Assembly: GCF_045679555.1 (NCBI RefSeq)
Contig: NC_092091.1
Location: 17,011,072-17,075,071, forward strand
Source of the DNA: Salvelinus alpinus
Taxonomy: Eukaryota; Chordata; Actinopteri; Salmoniformes; Salmonidae
Reading direction: 5' to 3'
Length of the DNA: 64,000 nucleotides
Position numbers and translations under genes: made by a program. Of the stretch, positions 23,022 to 33,607 are shown in pieces. The first letter of the stretch is position 1, and each line of letters opens with the position of its first letter. The notes under the pieces were generated by a model. It was not told the DNA's origin and did no database searches. It saw nothing but the letters and a program-made list of their open reading frames with translations.

Positions 23022-24342
23022 CTAAATAGTCAACCTGTCAGGGGGTCGTCTTTCTCTTGCAGGGTAATGACGACGTACAGGTGAGTCTACAGTCACATTG
23101 TCTCTGAGTCTGAGTGGTGATGGTGTATGCCCAGACTGGGGTGCAACAGTACCCTGCGTAGGCGTTCTGGCTGGTTCAGGTGAGTCTGGAGCACTTTCCA
23201 CATTTGTAGGTTGCTGCAGTGGATGTTCAGGTGATGGCTCGTAGTCATGGTAGGTCTCCAGTAGCTGATCTTGGTTTGTCACTTGACATGAGTCATCTCT
23301 GAGGTTGGTTCCTGGCAACAGTTGATCCACGTGTCTTCTCCAGATTATGTTTTCCGGTGTGTGAACTGTGTAGGACACAGGCCTGTTTGTGCAACCACTG
23401 TGGCTGGTATCCACTTTGGACCTTTGCAGTAGTTTCGAGCAAGAACTCTCTCTCCAGCCATGATCTTCTGTCTTTTGCTTTGCTCCGTCTCTCCACCTGT
23501 GCTCGCTGTTGTGTCTGTACAACCTGTTTCGTCTTTAGAGGTCTCAGGAGGTCAGGTCGCGTGCGAAGCTGTCTTTTCATCATGGCTGACGCGGGTGCCA
23601 CTTTGGTTGTAGCGTGGGGAGTGTTTCTGTAGGTTAACAGGAAGGTGTTTAGACGCCTATTGAGGGAGCCGTTCCCTTGTGATGATTTTAAAGCTTGTTT
23701 CATTGTTTGGACAAACCTTTCAGCGAGGCCGTTCGTTGCAGGGTGATACGGCGCTGACTTGATGTGTTGAATTCCATTTGCTTCCATGAATGACCGGAAC
23801 TCTTCAGACACCAGTTGGGGGCCATTATCACTAACGAGTTGCGTTGGCAAGCCGAAGCGACTGAAGATTGACCGTAGCTCTTCAATGGTTCTCTCCGCTG
23901 AGGTGCTCTTCATCACTGTGACCTCAGGCCATTTACTGTGTGCGTCAACTACAACTAAGAACATACAATCCTCCAGTGGGCCTGCATAGTCTATGTGGAC
24001 TCGCTGTCAAGGCTCCTCTGGGAAGTCCCATGGGTGTAGGGGCGCTAGCTGAGGCATGTTCCTCATCTTTTGACATGCAGAAGATGACTTGACCTTGTCT
24101 TCGATAGCTGCGTCCAGACCTGGCCACCAAAAGTAGCTGCGTGCAATCTCCTTCATTCGCACCATGCCACAGTGCCCTGAATGGAGTTCTTCAAGCACCT
24201 GCCTTCTCAGTGGCGGCAGTATGATGACTCGAAAACCCCATAGCAAGCATCCAAACTGAACTGTGAGCTCGTTTCTCCACACTAGGTAAGGTTGTAGGCT
24301 GTCCGACATATCTACTTCTTTTCTACGAGTGACAATGTCCAC
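23022..24342 (-). pseudogene. Gypsy B integrase
   Basis: The zinc-binding HHCC region LHSGHCG...CQKMRN (about 24070-24190) has lost its first Cys (SSACQK instead of C-x2-C). A stop near 24007 follows. The DDE core is open in 23293-23964: VVVDAHSKWPEV (first Asp), SDNGPQLVSEEF (second Asp) and HPATNGLAERFVQ (Glu). The C-terminal part continues in an overlapping frame (23022-23522) to a proline-rich tail ending near 23022. Inserts element DNA into the genome in intact relatives. Confidence 0.85.
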
Positions 24343-24346
24343 GACC

Positions 24347-25540
24347 TCACACTGGATCAGTGTGGGTGAACCTTTTCACTTGGACAGATGTAACTGGGGC
24401 GTTCGTCACTTCCCTGAAGTAGAAGATTTCAGCCTGGGAGTGCTCAGTGTGTGCGACAGGTAAGGGAAGCCTTGAGAGGCCGTCTGCATTGCAGTGCTGC
24501 TCAGACCTTCTGTACTTGATATCGTACTGGTGAGCAGATAACAATAACGCCCATCGCTGCATGCGGCTGGCTGCAAGCGACGGAATGCCGGTGTGGGGAC
24601 CAAAGATGGAGGTGAAGGGTCTATGGTCCGTCAACAGTGTGAATCGTCGGCCAAACAGAAACTGATTAAATTTCTTAACTCCAAACACAATGGCGAGTGC
24701 TTCACGCTCTATCTGTGCATAATTGCTCTCGGCTTTACTTAAGGTCCGTGATGCAAAAGCAATTGGCCTTTCTTCACCTGATGGCATGATGTGTGAGACA
24801 ACTGCACCAACGCCATAAGGCGATGCATCACATGCAAACTGTAATGGCAAGTTGGGGTTGAAGTGGGTTAGGGCCTCTGACTGAGCTCAGGCTATTTTCA
24901 CTTTCTTGAAGGCCTCCTCACATCTGTCTGTCCACTTCCACTGTTTGGTTTTGTTCAAACGTTCATGCAGTGGCTTTAACATGTTAGCTAGGTTTGGCAC
25001 AAACTTTGCGTAGTATGTCAGTAGTCCTAAGAATGATATCAGCTGACTCACGTTCTGTGGGGATGGAGCTTCCGCAACGGCCTTCACCTTCAATGGCGCC
25101 TTGTGGAGCCCCTGCTCCTGCTCGTCTTTGCCGGTGATGAGTAGATCATCGAGGTAACATTGGACGCCAGTGAGCCCGCTCAGTATCTGGTCCATAGCTC
25201 TCTGAAACAAGGCCGGAGCTGAGGTGATTCCAAAAGGAAGCCTCCGGTACCTGTACAGTCCTTTGTGTTTGAGTCACTATGGTCAACAATTCTTGTGACT
25301 CTTGGTCCACATGCATCTGTAGATAGGCCTGACATAAGTCTATCTTACTGAATTTTTGTCCTCCAGCTAAACCAGAAAAGAGGTTGTCAATGAGGGGTAG
25401 TGGATATTTTTCAGCAGTCAAGTCTGGGTTAATGGTGACTTTGAAATCACCACAGAGTCTGAGTGATCCATCTTTATTATGACTGGAGCAATGGGTGTAG
25501 CCCATTCACTAACATTCACTGGATCCAATACTCCACTCTC
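24347..25540 (-). pseudogene. Gypsy B reverse transcriptase and RNase H, two lesions
   Basis: RT blocks: LRLCGDFKVTINP and KFSKIDLCQAYLQ (about 25310-25470), then a frameshift near 25270, then FQRAMDQILSG and CYLDDLLITG (catalytic YLDD, about 25135-25165). A stop at 24887-24889 separates RT from RNase H, which is open in 24347-24850: FACDASPYGVGAVV (first catalytic Asp), IEREALAIVFGVKKF (Glu) and LLTDHRPF (Asp). With only one frameshift and one stop over 1.2 kb, this is far better preserved than gypsy A. Confidence 0.9.
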
Positions 25541-25548
25541 AACTAGTC

Positions 25549-25871
25549 GAATTGCGACTCTACTTTGTCTCTATACTGGCACTTAGCTTGTTTGATTGCC
25601 TTGCGGAGGGAATAGCTACACTGTTTGTATTCGGTCATGTTTCCGGTCACCTTGCCCTGGTTAAAAGCAGTGGTTTGCGCTTTCAGTTTCACGCGAATGC
25701 TGCCATCAATCCACAGTTTCTGGTTTGGGAATGTTTTAATCGTTGCTGTGGGTATTATGTCGCCGATGCACTTTCTAATGAACTCGCTCACCGAATCAGC
25801 GTATTCGTCAATGTTGTTGTTGGACGCAATGTGGAACATATCCCAATCCACGTGATCGAAGCAGCGGATTG
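25549..25871 (-). pseudogene. LINE ORF2 fragment, inverted 5' part
   Basis: Minus-strand reading gives CFDHVDWDMFHIASNNNIDE and NQKLWIDGSIRVKLKAQTTA, the linker between endonuclease and reverse transcriptase in CR1/L2-type LINEs, followed by RKAIKQAKCQYRDKVESQF. Open through this stretch. It is 5'-truncated (no endonuclease) and stops where it meets the 3' part in opposite orientation. Confidence 0.8.
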
Positions 25872-26422
25872 TGGACTTCAGGAAACAGCAGAGGGAGCAC
25901 CCCCCTATCCACATCGTCGGGACAGTAGGGGAGAGGGTAGTAAGTTTTAAGTTCCTCGGTGTACATATCACGGACAAACTGAATTGGTCCACCCACACAG
26001 ACAGCGTTGTGAAGAAGGCGCAGCAGCGCCTCATCAACCTCAGGAGGCTGAAGAAATTCGGCTTGTCACCAAAAGCACTCACAAACTTCTACAGATGCAC
26101 AATCGAGAGCATCCTGTCGGGCTGTATCACCGCCTGGTACAGCAACTGCTCCACCCACAACCGTAAGGCTCTCCAGAGGGTAGTGAGGTCTGCACAACGT
26201 ATCACCGGGGGCAAACTACCTGCCCTCCAGGACACCTACACCACCAGATGTTACAGGAAGGCCATAAAGATCATCAAGGACAACAACCACCCGAGCCACT
26301 GCCTGTTCACCCCGCTATCATCCAGAAGGCGAGGTCCGTACAGGTGCATCAAAGCAGGGACCGAGAGACTGAAAAACAGCTTCTATCTCAAGGCCATCAG
26401 ACTGTTAAACAGCCACCACTAA
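25872..26422 (+). pseudogene. LINE ORF2 C-terminal fragment
   Basis: Open plus-strand reading of the LINE C-terminus: VSFKFLGVHITDKLNWSTH, AQQRLINLRRLKKFGLSPK, RVVRSAQRITGGKLPALQD and a tail ending RLLNSHH at a stop (26420-26422). This is the thumb and C-terminal domain; the catalytic palm lies in the missing segment lost at the inversion point. No internal stop is visible, so this insertion is probably not ancient. Confidence 0.85.
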
Positions 26423-26906
26423 CATTGAGTGGTCGCTGCCAACATACTGACTCAACTCCAGCCACTTTAATAATGGGAATTGATGGAAATTTATGTAAAA
26501 ATGTATCACTAGCCACTTTAAACAATGCCACTTAATATAATGTTTACATACCCTACATTACTCATCTCATATGTATATGTATATACTATACTCTATATCA
26601 TCTACTGCATCTTGCCATCTTTAGGTAATACATGTATCACTAGCCACTTTAAACTATGCCACTATGTTTATATACCCTACATTACTCATCTCATATGTAT
26701 ATACTGTACTCTATACCATCTACTGCATCTTGCCTATGCCGTTCTGTACCATCACTCATTCATATATCTTTATGCACATATTCTTTATCCCTTTACACTT
26801 GTGTGTATAAGGTAGTAGTTGTGGAATTGTTAGGTTAGATTACTTGTTGGTTATTACTGCATTGTCGGAACTAGAAGCACAAGCATTTCGCTACACTCGC
26901 ATTAAC

Positions 26907-28722
26907 TTTTACTGCCTCAGAAACCCGGATCCGGGAGCACCCCCCACCCCCCACACACTGATTAGCATAGATAGCATAGCTTCAGAAGTAGATAGTAGCA
27001 TCTAAATATCATTAAATCACAAGTCCAAGACACCAGATGAAAGATACAGATCTTGTGAATAAAGCCACCATTTCAGATTTTTAAAATGTTTTACAGGGAA
27101 GACAAAATATGTAAATCTATTAGCTAAACACGTTAGCAAAATACACCACTATTCTAACTCCATCAGTTTCTTACTCCTTCAGGTGCTATCACCAATTCGG
27201 CTCAACTAAGATATTGATAGCCAATAACCTATAAAAAAAACCATCAGATGACAGTCTGATAACATATTCATGGTATAGGATAGTTTTTGTTAGAAAAAAG
27301 TGCATATTTCAGGTAGAAATCACAGTTTACAATTGCACCGACCATCACAAATCCACTAGAATTACTAGATAGAGCAACGTGTATGACCAATTTACTCATC
27401 ATAAAACATTTCATAAAAATAGACAAAGCATAGCAATGGAAAGACCCAGTTCTTGTGATTTCAGACCATATTTCAGATTTTCTAAGCGTTTTTCAGCGAA
27501 AACACAATAAATCGATAAGTTAGCATACTACATGTTCCAACGTTACCAGAGCATCGATTCCAGCCAAAGAGCGCTATAACGTAACCACCGCCAAAAGATA
27601 TTAATTTTTTCACTAACCTTCTCAGAATTCTTCCGATGACACTCCTGTAACATCATTTTACAACATACATATACAGTTTGTTCGAAAAGGTGCATATTTA
27701 GCCATACAAAACCGTGGTTACACAATGAAAATACTAGGAAATCAAGCCTCAATATGTCTGACGTCATCTATCAGAGTGATCTAGTTTAATTAAAAGCTAA
27801 TCATATACTTGACTAAAAAATACAGGGTTGACAGGAATCGAAAGACAAATTAGTTCTTAATGCAACCGCTGATTTACATTTTTAAAATTATCCTTACTTT
27901 TCAATACAGGGTTGGCCAAGTGAAGCTATACCAAACAAAATGGCGATATATACGTTTAAAATATTTCGACAGAAACACGGTTTATCATGTTAAATATTGC
28001 TTACTTTGAGCTGATCTTCCATCATATTCTTGGGCAATGTATCCTTTCTATGTTATAAACGTCTTTTGGTCGATAGATGTCCTCTGTCCTTCGAAATGTC
28101 CACTAACAACGACCGAGACCGCGAAACGTTCCCAAAGCTAGAAAGTGCACGACAAATAAATTCCTCAGAATCGCACTAAACGGATATAAATTGCTATAAA
28201 ACGGTTAAAATTCACTACCTTATGATGTTTTTAACAACTATAACGACTGAAAACATGACCGGAGAAATACTGCTGGTTAGAAAACGATTTGGAACGAGGC
28301 AGGTCCGATGGCCTTCACGCTTGAGGCGCACGTTGAGAAAGGGGGGTCTCTGTACATTTTGGGCTTTTATAATGGCTGGGAATATCCCATCGACTTCATT
28401 GAAAACGTGATGACGTACAGACACCCAGAGGAAGACGTAGGCAGTGTCGGTTTCTTCATAGCATTCACTGTCGCCTTAAAAACAGACCCCAGATCAGAGG
28501 TAAAAATTTCTGAAATCTGAACCCTGTCATGAAAAGTGCTGTAGAAATTGTTCTGTACCACTCAGAGACAAAATTTCAACTCCTATAGAAACTATAGACT
28601 GTTTTCTATCCAATAATAACAATAATATGCATATTGTACGATCAAGAATTGAGTACGAGGCAGTTTAATTTGGAAATGTAAAAAAAAAAATAATGCTAAC
28701 AGCTCCCCCTATTGACAAAAGG
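26907..28722. mobile_element. 1.8-kb non-coding modular repeat with 5-bp TSD
   Basis: Inserted in the LINE tail between duplicated TTAAC (26902-26906 and 28723-28727). It starts TTTTACTGCCTCAGAAACCC and ends CCCCCTATTGACAAAAGG. There is no long ORF on either strand. Inside, related blocks recur about every 400 bp: TCTTGTGA at 27051 and 27451 and TCTTAATG at 27855, each followed by a TTCAGATTTT or TTACATTTTT box; GTGCATATTT occurs at 27300 and 27690. I recognise the sequence as common in salmonids but know no class for it. The ends lack clear inverted repeats. Confidence 0.7.
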
Positions 28723-28781
28723 TTAACATCTGCTAACCATGTGTATGTGACAAATACAATTTTATTTCATTTGAACTAGTC

Positions 28782-29238
28782 TGTTTAGCTCAATTTCAAC
28801 TTTTGGTTTTATGGCGTATGGAATAGGTCTAGCTTTGAAGCATTTTGGCTTGCTGTCTGGTTTCACGGTCAGTTTAACTGTTATGTCCTTCATACTGCCA
28901 AGTTCTCCTTTGAACACATCCGCGTGTTTCCTCAATATCCCTTGTAGGTTTGTGTCCTCTTTTGTAACCATGGGAATTTCCTGCCAGTTTAGTTTGATCT
29001 TTTCCAGCCATGTGCGTCCTAGCAATGCTGGATGGTTGCCTTTCACAATGTAGAGTGGTAGCTTTACCTTCTGTTTGTTGAGCTCCACCGTAACAATCAC
29101 GCTTCCTCTCACTGGAACAAACTCACCGGTGTATGTTTTCAGCGTCATCTTTGTGGGCTGTAGTGTGAGGTGATGTAGTTTCTCCTTGTATACAGCCTCA
29201 GACAGAAAAGATATGGCTGCTCCAGTGTCCACTTGCAT
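28782..29238 (-). pseudogene. Gypsy B aspartic protease, cut by the LINE
   Basis: Processes the Gag-Pol polyprotein. MQVDTGAAISFLSE carries the DTG catalytic motif, and HPALLGRTWLEKIKLNW is the second conserved protease block. The frame continues to the linker before RT (KPKVEIELNRLV) and is then cut at 28781 by the LINE insertion. The same duplicated target AACTAGTC reappears at 25541-25548, where RT resumes. Confidence 0.85.
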
Positions 29239-29269
29239 CCGTACTGCGTTTCCATCCAGTAGCGGTAGC

Positions 29270-30124
29270 CGTATCCATTGTCTGAAATGGACATAACATG
29301 CAAAGATTCTTCCCCTTCAGACACGGTATCACTTTGTTCATACTCTGTGTGCTCCATTTTATGCATTTTCTTTTTGTACTTCCTGAAGTCGCTTTTCCTT
29401 TGTTCAGTACTTTTGTTTGATTGTGTCTTTTTGTTTTTACATGCACGTTCGATGTGACCCTTTTTTCCACAACTTCTGCAGTCTAAGTCTTTACACCTAC
29501 ACTCCTCTGCTTGGTGACCTGGTTTCCCACAGCGATAGCATGGCTTGCCACCTCCTGCCTTGTTTTTTAACCACGTAGACACCTTATGCACTTTGGCCGA
29601 TGCACTTAGCTGTTGTGCGTCTTTATTTGCCATTTCCATTGACGTACTCACTTCTATTGCTCTCTGCAATGTTAAGTTACTCTCAGTCAAAAGGCGTTTC
29701 TGAATTGCCTCGCTGCGCATGCCACACACTAACCTATCACGTATAGTGTCACTCATTGATCTCTCAAATTCACAGTGTTCAGATAACTGTTTCAATACAG
29801 CCACAAACTGTGAGATTGATTCCCCCTCATCTTGATTTCTCTTATGAAACCGTAATCTCTGCGATTATCAGTGGTTTTGGGAGAATAATGTCCTTTTAAG
29901 GTAGCCACAATTTCATCATATGATTTATCACCTGGTTTTTCAGGCGTTACTAGGCTGTGCAGTAGATTGAATTTTTTTCCTCCCATAACAGTCAAAAATG
30001 TTGGCACAACGACTTCTGCTTTAATTCCATTTGCCAACACAAAGCACTCAAAACGTTCTGTGTAAGAACTCCATTGTTCCACAGATTCATCAAATGTTCC
30101 TATATTTCCAATCAATGCAGACAT
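29270..30124 (-). pseudogene. Gypsy B gag with two zinc knuckles, frameshifted
   Basis: Forms the particle shell and packages RNA. The start MSALIGNIGTFDESVEQW at 30124 opens a capsid-like N-terminus. The frame shifts near 29800, and the second part (29804 down) continues through an alpha-helical region to two CCHC knuckles, CYRCGKPGHQAEEC and CRSCGKKGHIERAC (about 29445-29540), followed by a lysine-rich tail. A second frameshift near 29270 leads into protease. Apart from these shifts the reading is clean, which suggests a fairly young copy. Confidence 0.85.
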
Positions 30125-30369
30125 TTTTGGTTTATTTTTCTTTCTTTTAACTCACGCTGACTTCACTTTCTCCCGCAGCGAAACTCTTCCTATCCCTAGA
30201 GGCTCTCGTTGCCACGACATGAAAAGTTAGTTAGCATCACTCGATTGGCTAGCTCCACGTTTTGTTTGCGTCTTTCTACGGCGGAAAAAATAATAATGAC
30301 TTTAACTCAGACTTTCTGCCAAAGATGATGAGCACAATGATGAGAACGTTTCTTCATCGTCGCCAGTCT

Positions 30370-30557
30370 TGTTGTATAGCACACTGTATTACTTATACAA
30401 CTAATATAAGGACAGGACATGAGACGGGAGTAGAAATTAACGTTGGCATTGTTTAATGCGTTTCACAGGAAGAACATTCCAAGCATTTCAACGTAGGTAA
30501 GCAAGGTGGGGTTACAGGTGCCCTAAAGGGACAAAACTAGAATATCAATACACAACA
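30370..30557 (-). repeat. Gypsy B 5' LTR
   Basis: A 188-bp LTR, partner of 22628-22819. Inward of it, the minus strand reads AGACTGGCGACGATGAAG. TGGCGACGATGAAG is a candidate primer-binding site, with the tRNA unidentified. Confidence 0.9.
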
Positions 30558-31144
30558 GTTATGTTCTGTGGTTGTTGCTGAGAGCTGATTTGATGTCCTG
30601 TTTTGGTTGTAGCTCAGAGACAGGTTTTGTTAAGTATTTTTGTAGCCGCTGATTTGAGGTATGTGTGTGCTAATAGAACTGTGTTTTTGATTCTTGAAAT
30701 TGTTTAATTACATTTGGATAATTCTGTTTAATTTGTTCCCAGGGGGGAGGCGGAATGCACCTAGGGAGTGCTTAGGCAAGAGGCCCGCGGGCATACATAC
30801 TAACCCGTAGTATATTCACTGTCTAGGCACACTAGGAAAGACCTGGGCAGACCACCCCCTGTATTTTGGTTAGCGCACCAGGTGGTGCTAAGTTAGATAA
30901 GTAGTGGTTAGGCAGGTAAGGTAGGAGAGGGGGCTTTGATATTTACTTTCTTTGCTTTGGTTCCGTCCAGCCCCTTTTCCCCAAAATTACCGTGTGACGG
31001 AATAAATCCCTTGTAAACGGTACAATTATCTGCCTTTTGTCATCCTTACTCACACCTACAGTCCATACCTCTTTCACTTCACGGAGAGTTGAGTTGTAGC
31101 AGGGTGTTGCGTTACCTCTTCATAGAGGCGTGCGTAACAGGTGG

Positions 31145-31850
31145 TTCCCGTAAGTTGGTGTGGAGTCCTGTAGCCGTTGAGCCCAATGTGCATATTAATC
31201 AAAAAAACTGTCTCCAGCAGAAAGGAACTATGACGTCCGTGACCGGGAGTTCCTAGCGGGGGAAGTTGGCATTCGAGGATTGGAGACACTGGCTGGAGGG
31301 CGCCACAGACACGTTTCTCATCCTCACCAAACCAGGAGTACATACAGCCAAGCGAGGCTGTTGAACCCGCGCCAAGCAAGACGGGCCCTTTTCTTTACGT
31401 TCAACTTCACCCTGTCATACCGCCCAGGTTCAAAGAACATCAAAGCCGATGTCCTGTCGCCACGATTCGGGAGCGGTTCCTGTCCTGAGTGCACCCATCA
31501 TACCGCCCTCCCGAATCGTTGCCCCTGTGCTTTGGGACATAGACGTGGACATCTGCCAGGCTCATGAGAGGGAACCCGTGTCTGCTACCTGTCCTACGGA
31601 GCGCATCTACAGTACGTTCCCACGGAGGTAAGGGATTGGCTATTGACCTGGGAGCACACATCCCTTGGCACTGGACAACCCAAGTATTACCTGCACCACT
31701 CAATCCATCTCCGTTAAGTACTGGTGGCCCACCTTGGCCACCAGTACTCCTGCTTCATATGTGCCCAAACCAAATCCCCCTTTCACGCTCCAGCAGGGAA
31801 ACTCCTTCCCCTCCACGTGCCAAACAAAAGATTTGTTACAGTAAAGCCAA
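31145..31850 (+). pseudogene. Gypsy A RNase H and integrase zinc domain, broken
   Basis: Continues the pol of element A after the TSD of solo LTR C. Around 31225-31460 the RNase H end is visible (NPRQARRALFFTFNFTLSY and PGSKNIKADVLS). Around 31600-31830 come HHLVLVAHLGHQ-like sequence and CFICAQTKSPFHAPAG, the H2C2 zinc-binding part of integrase. Frames change repeatedly. Homology fades near 31830-31850 where the retroviral fragment begins. Confidence 0.75.
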
Positions 31851-31929
31851 GAACAAGCACCTCAAAAGGAATTGGACATGTGGAAAAAGAAAGGGGTAAT
31901 TCTACAAGATAATGTCTGGTATAAGGATA

Positions 31930-32378
31930 ATTTATTAAAGTTACTGTTTAGATATGCGACAATATTGACACATGGGTAAAGCCATGTGTCAACAGGGGGA
32001 TGGTAGAGCAGGTTAGGAAACACTTTGTGGCCTATGGGGCCTATGGTATAACTAACTACTTGGAAGAAGAAAAAAAAAATCACGATGTGTTATCTGTGCA
32101 CAGAATAATCATCAAGGTAGAGTAAGAGCACCACTGGGGGAATACCGCCCAGGTAGAATATCCATTCCAACAATTGGAAATGGACTTCATTGAACTATCC
32201 CGAAGTGAGGGAAATAAGTGGTGTTTAACAACAATAGATAAATATATTAAATGGGTAGAAGCGTTCCCAACTTACTTGGCGGACACGATTATGGTAGCTA
32301 AAATATTAGGTCCAGATATTATCCCTAGAGTTGGTTTACTAGGATCTATTTCTTTAAACAGTTGTTAGTTAATCAGGT
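31930..32378 (+). pseudogene. Retroviral integrase N-terminal part
   Basis: Zinc-type residues (CVICAQNN, about 32089-32112) lead to YRPGRISIP and the core start MEMDFIELSRSEGNKW at 32174, with TTIDKYIKWVEAFPT (32229-32273). The order resembles gammaretroviral integrases, which have a C-x2-C, then a GRPG-type loop, then the first catalytic Asp. Frameshifted before 32174. Coding is cut at 32378 by a solo LTR insertion. The second Asp and the Glu of the catalytic triad are not seen. Confidence 0.7.
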
Positions 32379-32668
32379 TGTCACGTTTGTCATCGAACGT
32401 GGATCGGACCAAGGTGCAGCATAGAATGCGTACATTCTTATTTATTTAACGAATGAACACTGAACAAACTAACAAAACGAACCGTGAAGCTATATGGATA
32501 ATGCAGACAGGCAACTAAACATAGAATAAGAACCCACAAACACCAAAGGGAGATGGCTACCTAAATATGATCCCAAATCAGAGACAACGATAAACAGCTG
32601 CCTCTGATTGGGAACCATATCAGGCCACCATAAACATGCAAATACCTAGACCTACAAAACCCCTAGAC

Positions 32669-33505
32669 CAGGGGTGGGCAAACTTTTTGACTCGCGGGCC
32701 ACAATGGGTTCTAAAATTTGACAGAGGGGCCGGGCCAGGAGCATTTGGAGGGAGTGTTTGGGCCGGATATACTAAAGCATTAAATGTAGTGTGTGCAAAC
32801 CTCATAGCACAGTAAGAACACTACAACCCAATTTATTAACTGTCTTTCAAATGTGAAAAATAGCCCTTATCAGTTAATAAATTTGTCTCAAGGAATATGC
32901 AAGATATGGCATTTACATACTATTTCGCAGATACCGGGATGAGGAAATGTAAATAGATTAAAATAACATACGCACTGTGATTTATCAAGATTGCGTCTGT
33001 TTTTAATAAGTTTCAATCGAAGGTGCAAAGTTAAAGAAATCAACATTTATTGAAAAATGGAATCACTTTCAACATTCAAAACATTATTACACAACGAAAT
33101 ACTCACGGCTGATATTGTACTCTTTGAAAACCGCAACAGCTTCTTGGCATATCAGACATACAGCCGTTGATCGGACTTCAGTGAAGAAGTATTTTGTTGT
33201 CCACTCCTTATTAAACACTCGGCATTCGCTGTCCACTTTCCTTCTCTTTGGTCCGCTCATTTTCACAGAAGGGCTTAATGGTGACGTGAAACGAAGTGAA
33301 AATTAAAGTGAAATAAAGAGAAATACGCGCCACTCCAACAACGGTCAATGTGTTTTGAGTGCGCCATCTATTGGGGAAACGTGGGCATTGCAGGGAAAGG
33401 GGAAAAAAAGGAGGTTTTTACTATAATTTGGACAAGTTCGGCGGGCCGGATTAAAAAGCCTAACGGGCCGTATGTGGCCCGCGGGCCGTAGTTTGCCCAT
33501 GTCTG
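32669..33505 (-). mobile_element. Non-autonomous hAT element with BED exon (copy 1)
   Basis: 837 bp between CAGGGGTGGGCAAAC and GTTTGCCCATGTCTG (imperfect 15-bp inverted ends), flanked by 8-bp CCCTAGAC at 32661-32668 and 33506-33513, the size expected for hAT. A second copy at 50491-51309 is the same throughout except for an 18-bp block near the right end (from TATGTGGCCCGC), lost or gained between GGGCCGTA repeats. Only the first transposase exon remains, so it must be moved by an enzyme made elsewhere. Confidence 0.92.
33087..33260 (-). CDS. BED-type zinc finger exon of a GTF2IRD2/Charlie-like hAT transposase
   Basis: Minus-strand ATG at 33260; 57 codons to TAA. It starts MSGPKRRKVDSECRVFN (basic, nuclear-localisation-like), then KEWTTKYFFTEV, CLICQ and VFKEYNISR. 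This resembles the N-terminus of Charlie-type hAT transposases and of the hAT-derived domain of GTF2IRD2, where the finger continues with His residues in the next exon. Here GTGAGT, a perfect splice donor, follows the codons for NIS, so this is probably exon 1 with read-through into an intron stub. Identical in both copies. DNA binding would be lost without the second half of the finger. Confidence 0.7.
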   Translation of the reverse strand: MSGPKRRKVDSECRVFNKEWTTKYFFTEVRSTAVCLICQEAVAVFKEYNISREYFVV

Positions 33506-33607
33506 CCCTAGACAATACAAAAACTAGCGTATCCACCCTAGTCACACCCTGACCTAACCAAAATATAAAGAAAACAGAGATATCTCAGGTCAGGGCGTGA
33601 CACAGGT

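Larger units (their letters stand above)
25549..28773. mobile_element. LINE with 5' inversion (twin priming), interrupted by a repeat
   Basis: Flanked by an 8-bp duplication AACTAGTC (25541-25548 and 28774-28781) inside gypsy B. The 5' part (25549 to about 25871) is on the minus strand and the 3' part (about 25872-26906, continuing 28723-28773) on the plus strand, the hallmark of twin priming. The 3' tail ends ATTTTATTTCATTTG. The tail is split after CGCATTAAC by a 1,816-bp non-coding repeat with a TTAAC duplication. LINE sequence totals about 1.4 kb; family appears to be CR1/L2/Rex-like. Confidence 0.85.
22628..30557 (-). mobile_element. Full-length Ty3/gypsy element B, minus strand
   Basis: Two near-identical LTRs (22628-22819 and 30370-30557) begin TGTTGTATAGCAC and end TACACAACA. 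The pair is flanked by GTTAT on both sides. Reading minus, gag, protease, RT, RNase H and integrase follow in the usual Ty3/gypsy order. A purine-rich tract (reverse complement of ATTCCTCCGCCTTTACCTTT) sits beside the left LTR, as a polypurine tract should. Between protease and RT it is interrupted by a LINE (25549-28773). Net length without the LINE is about 4.7 kb, short because of small internal losses. Confidence 0.9.
22340..31139 (+). repeat. Solo LTR C, interrupted by gypsy B
   Basis: The outer edges read TGTTACG (22340) and CGTAACA (31139), a perfect 7-bp inverted pair, flanked by GGTGG at 22335-22339 and 31140-31144. The LTR proper is 22340-22627 plus about 30563-31139. TATATAAAAACC (about 22510) and AATAAATC (about 31001) mark the promoter and poly(A) sides. 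The AG-rich and CT-rich middle was split when gypsy B inserted with duplication of GTTAT (22623-22627 and 30558-30562). Confidence 0.85.
32379..33602 (-). repeat. Ty3/gypsy-type solo LTR carrying a hAT element
   Basis: The minus-oriented LTR has outer edges TGTCACGTTTG and GGGCGTGACA and is flanked by CAGGT at 32374-32378 and 33603-33607. Net length is about 379 bp after removing the hAT (32669-33505) and its 8-bp duplication. It shares AATCAGAGACAACGATAAAC and GCTGCCTCTGATTGGGAACC with the plus-strand LTRs at 13276 and 18455 (as reverse complements). It interrupts the retroviral integrase. Confidence 0.85.

Noticed and set aside
33115-33306. 63-codon plus-strand ORF present identically at 33115 and 50937
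   Set aside because: It is the antisense shadow of the BED-finger exon of the duplicated hAT; identity reflects the element, not a plus-strand gene.
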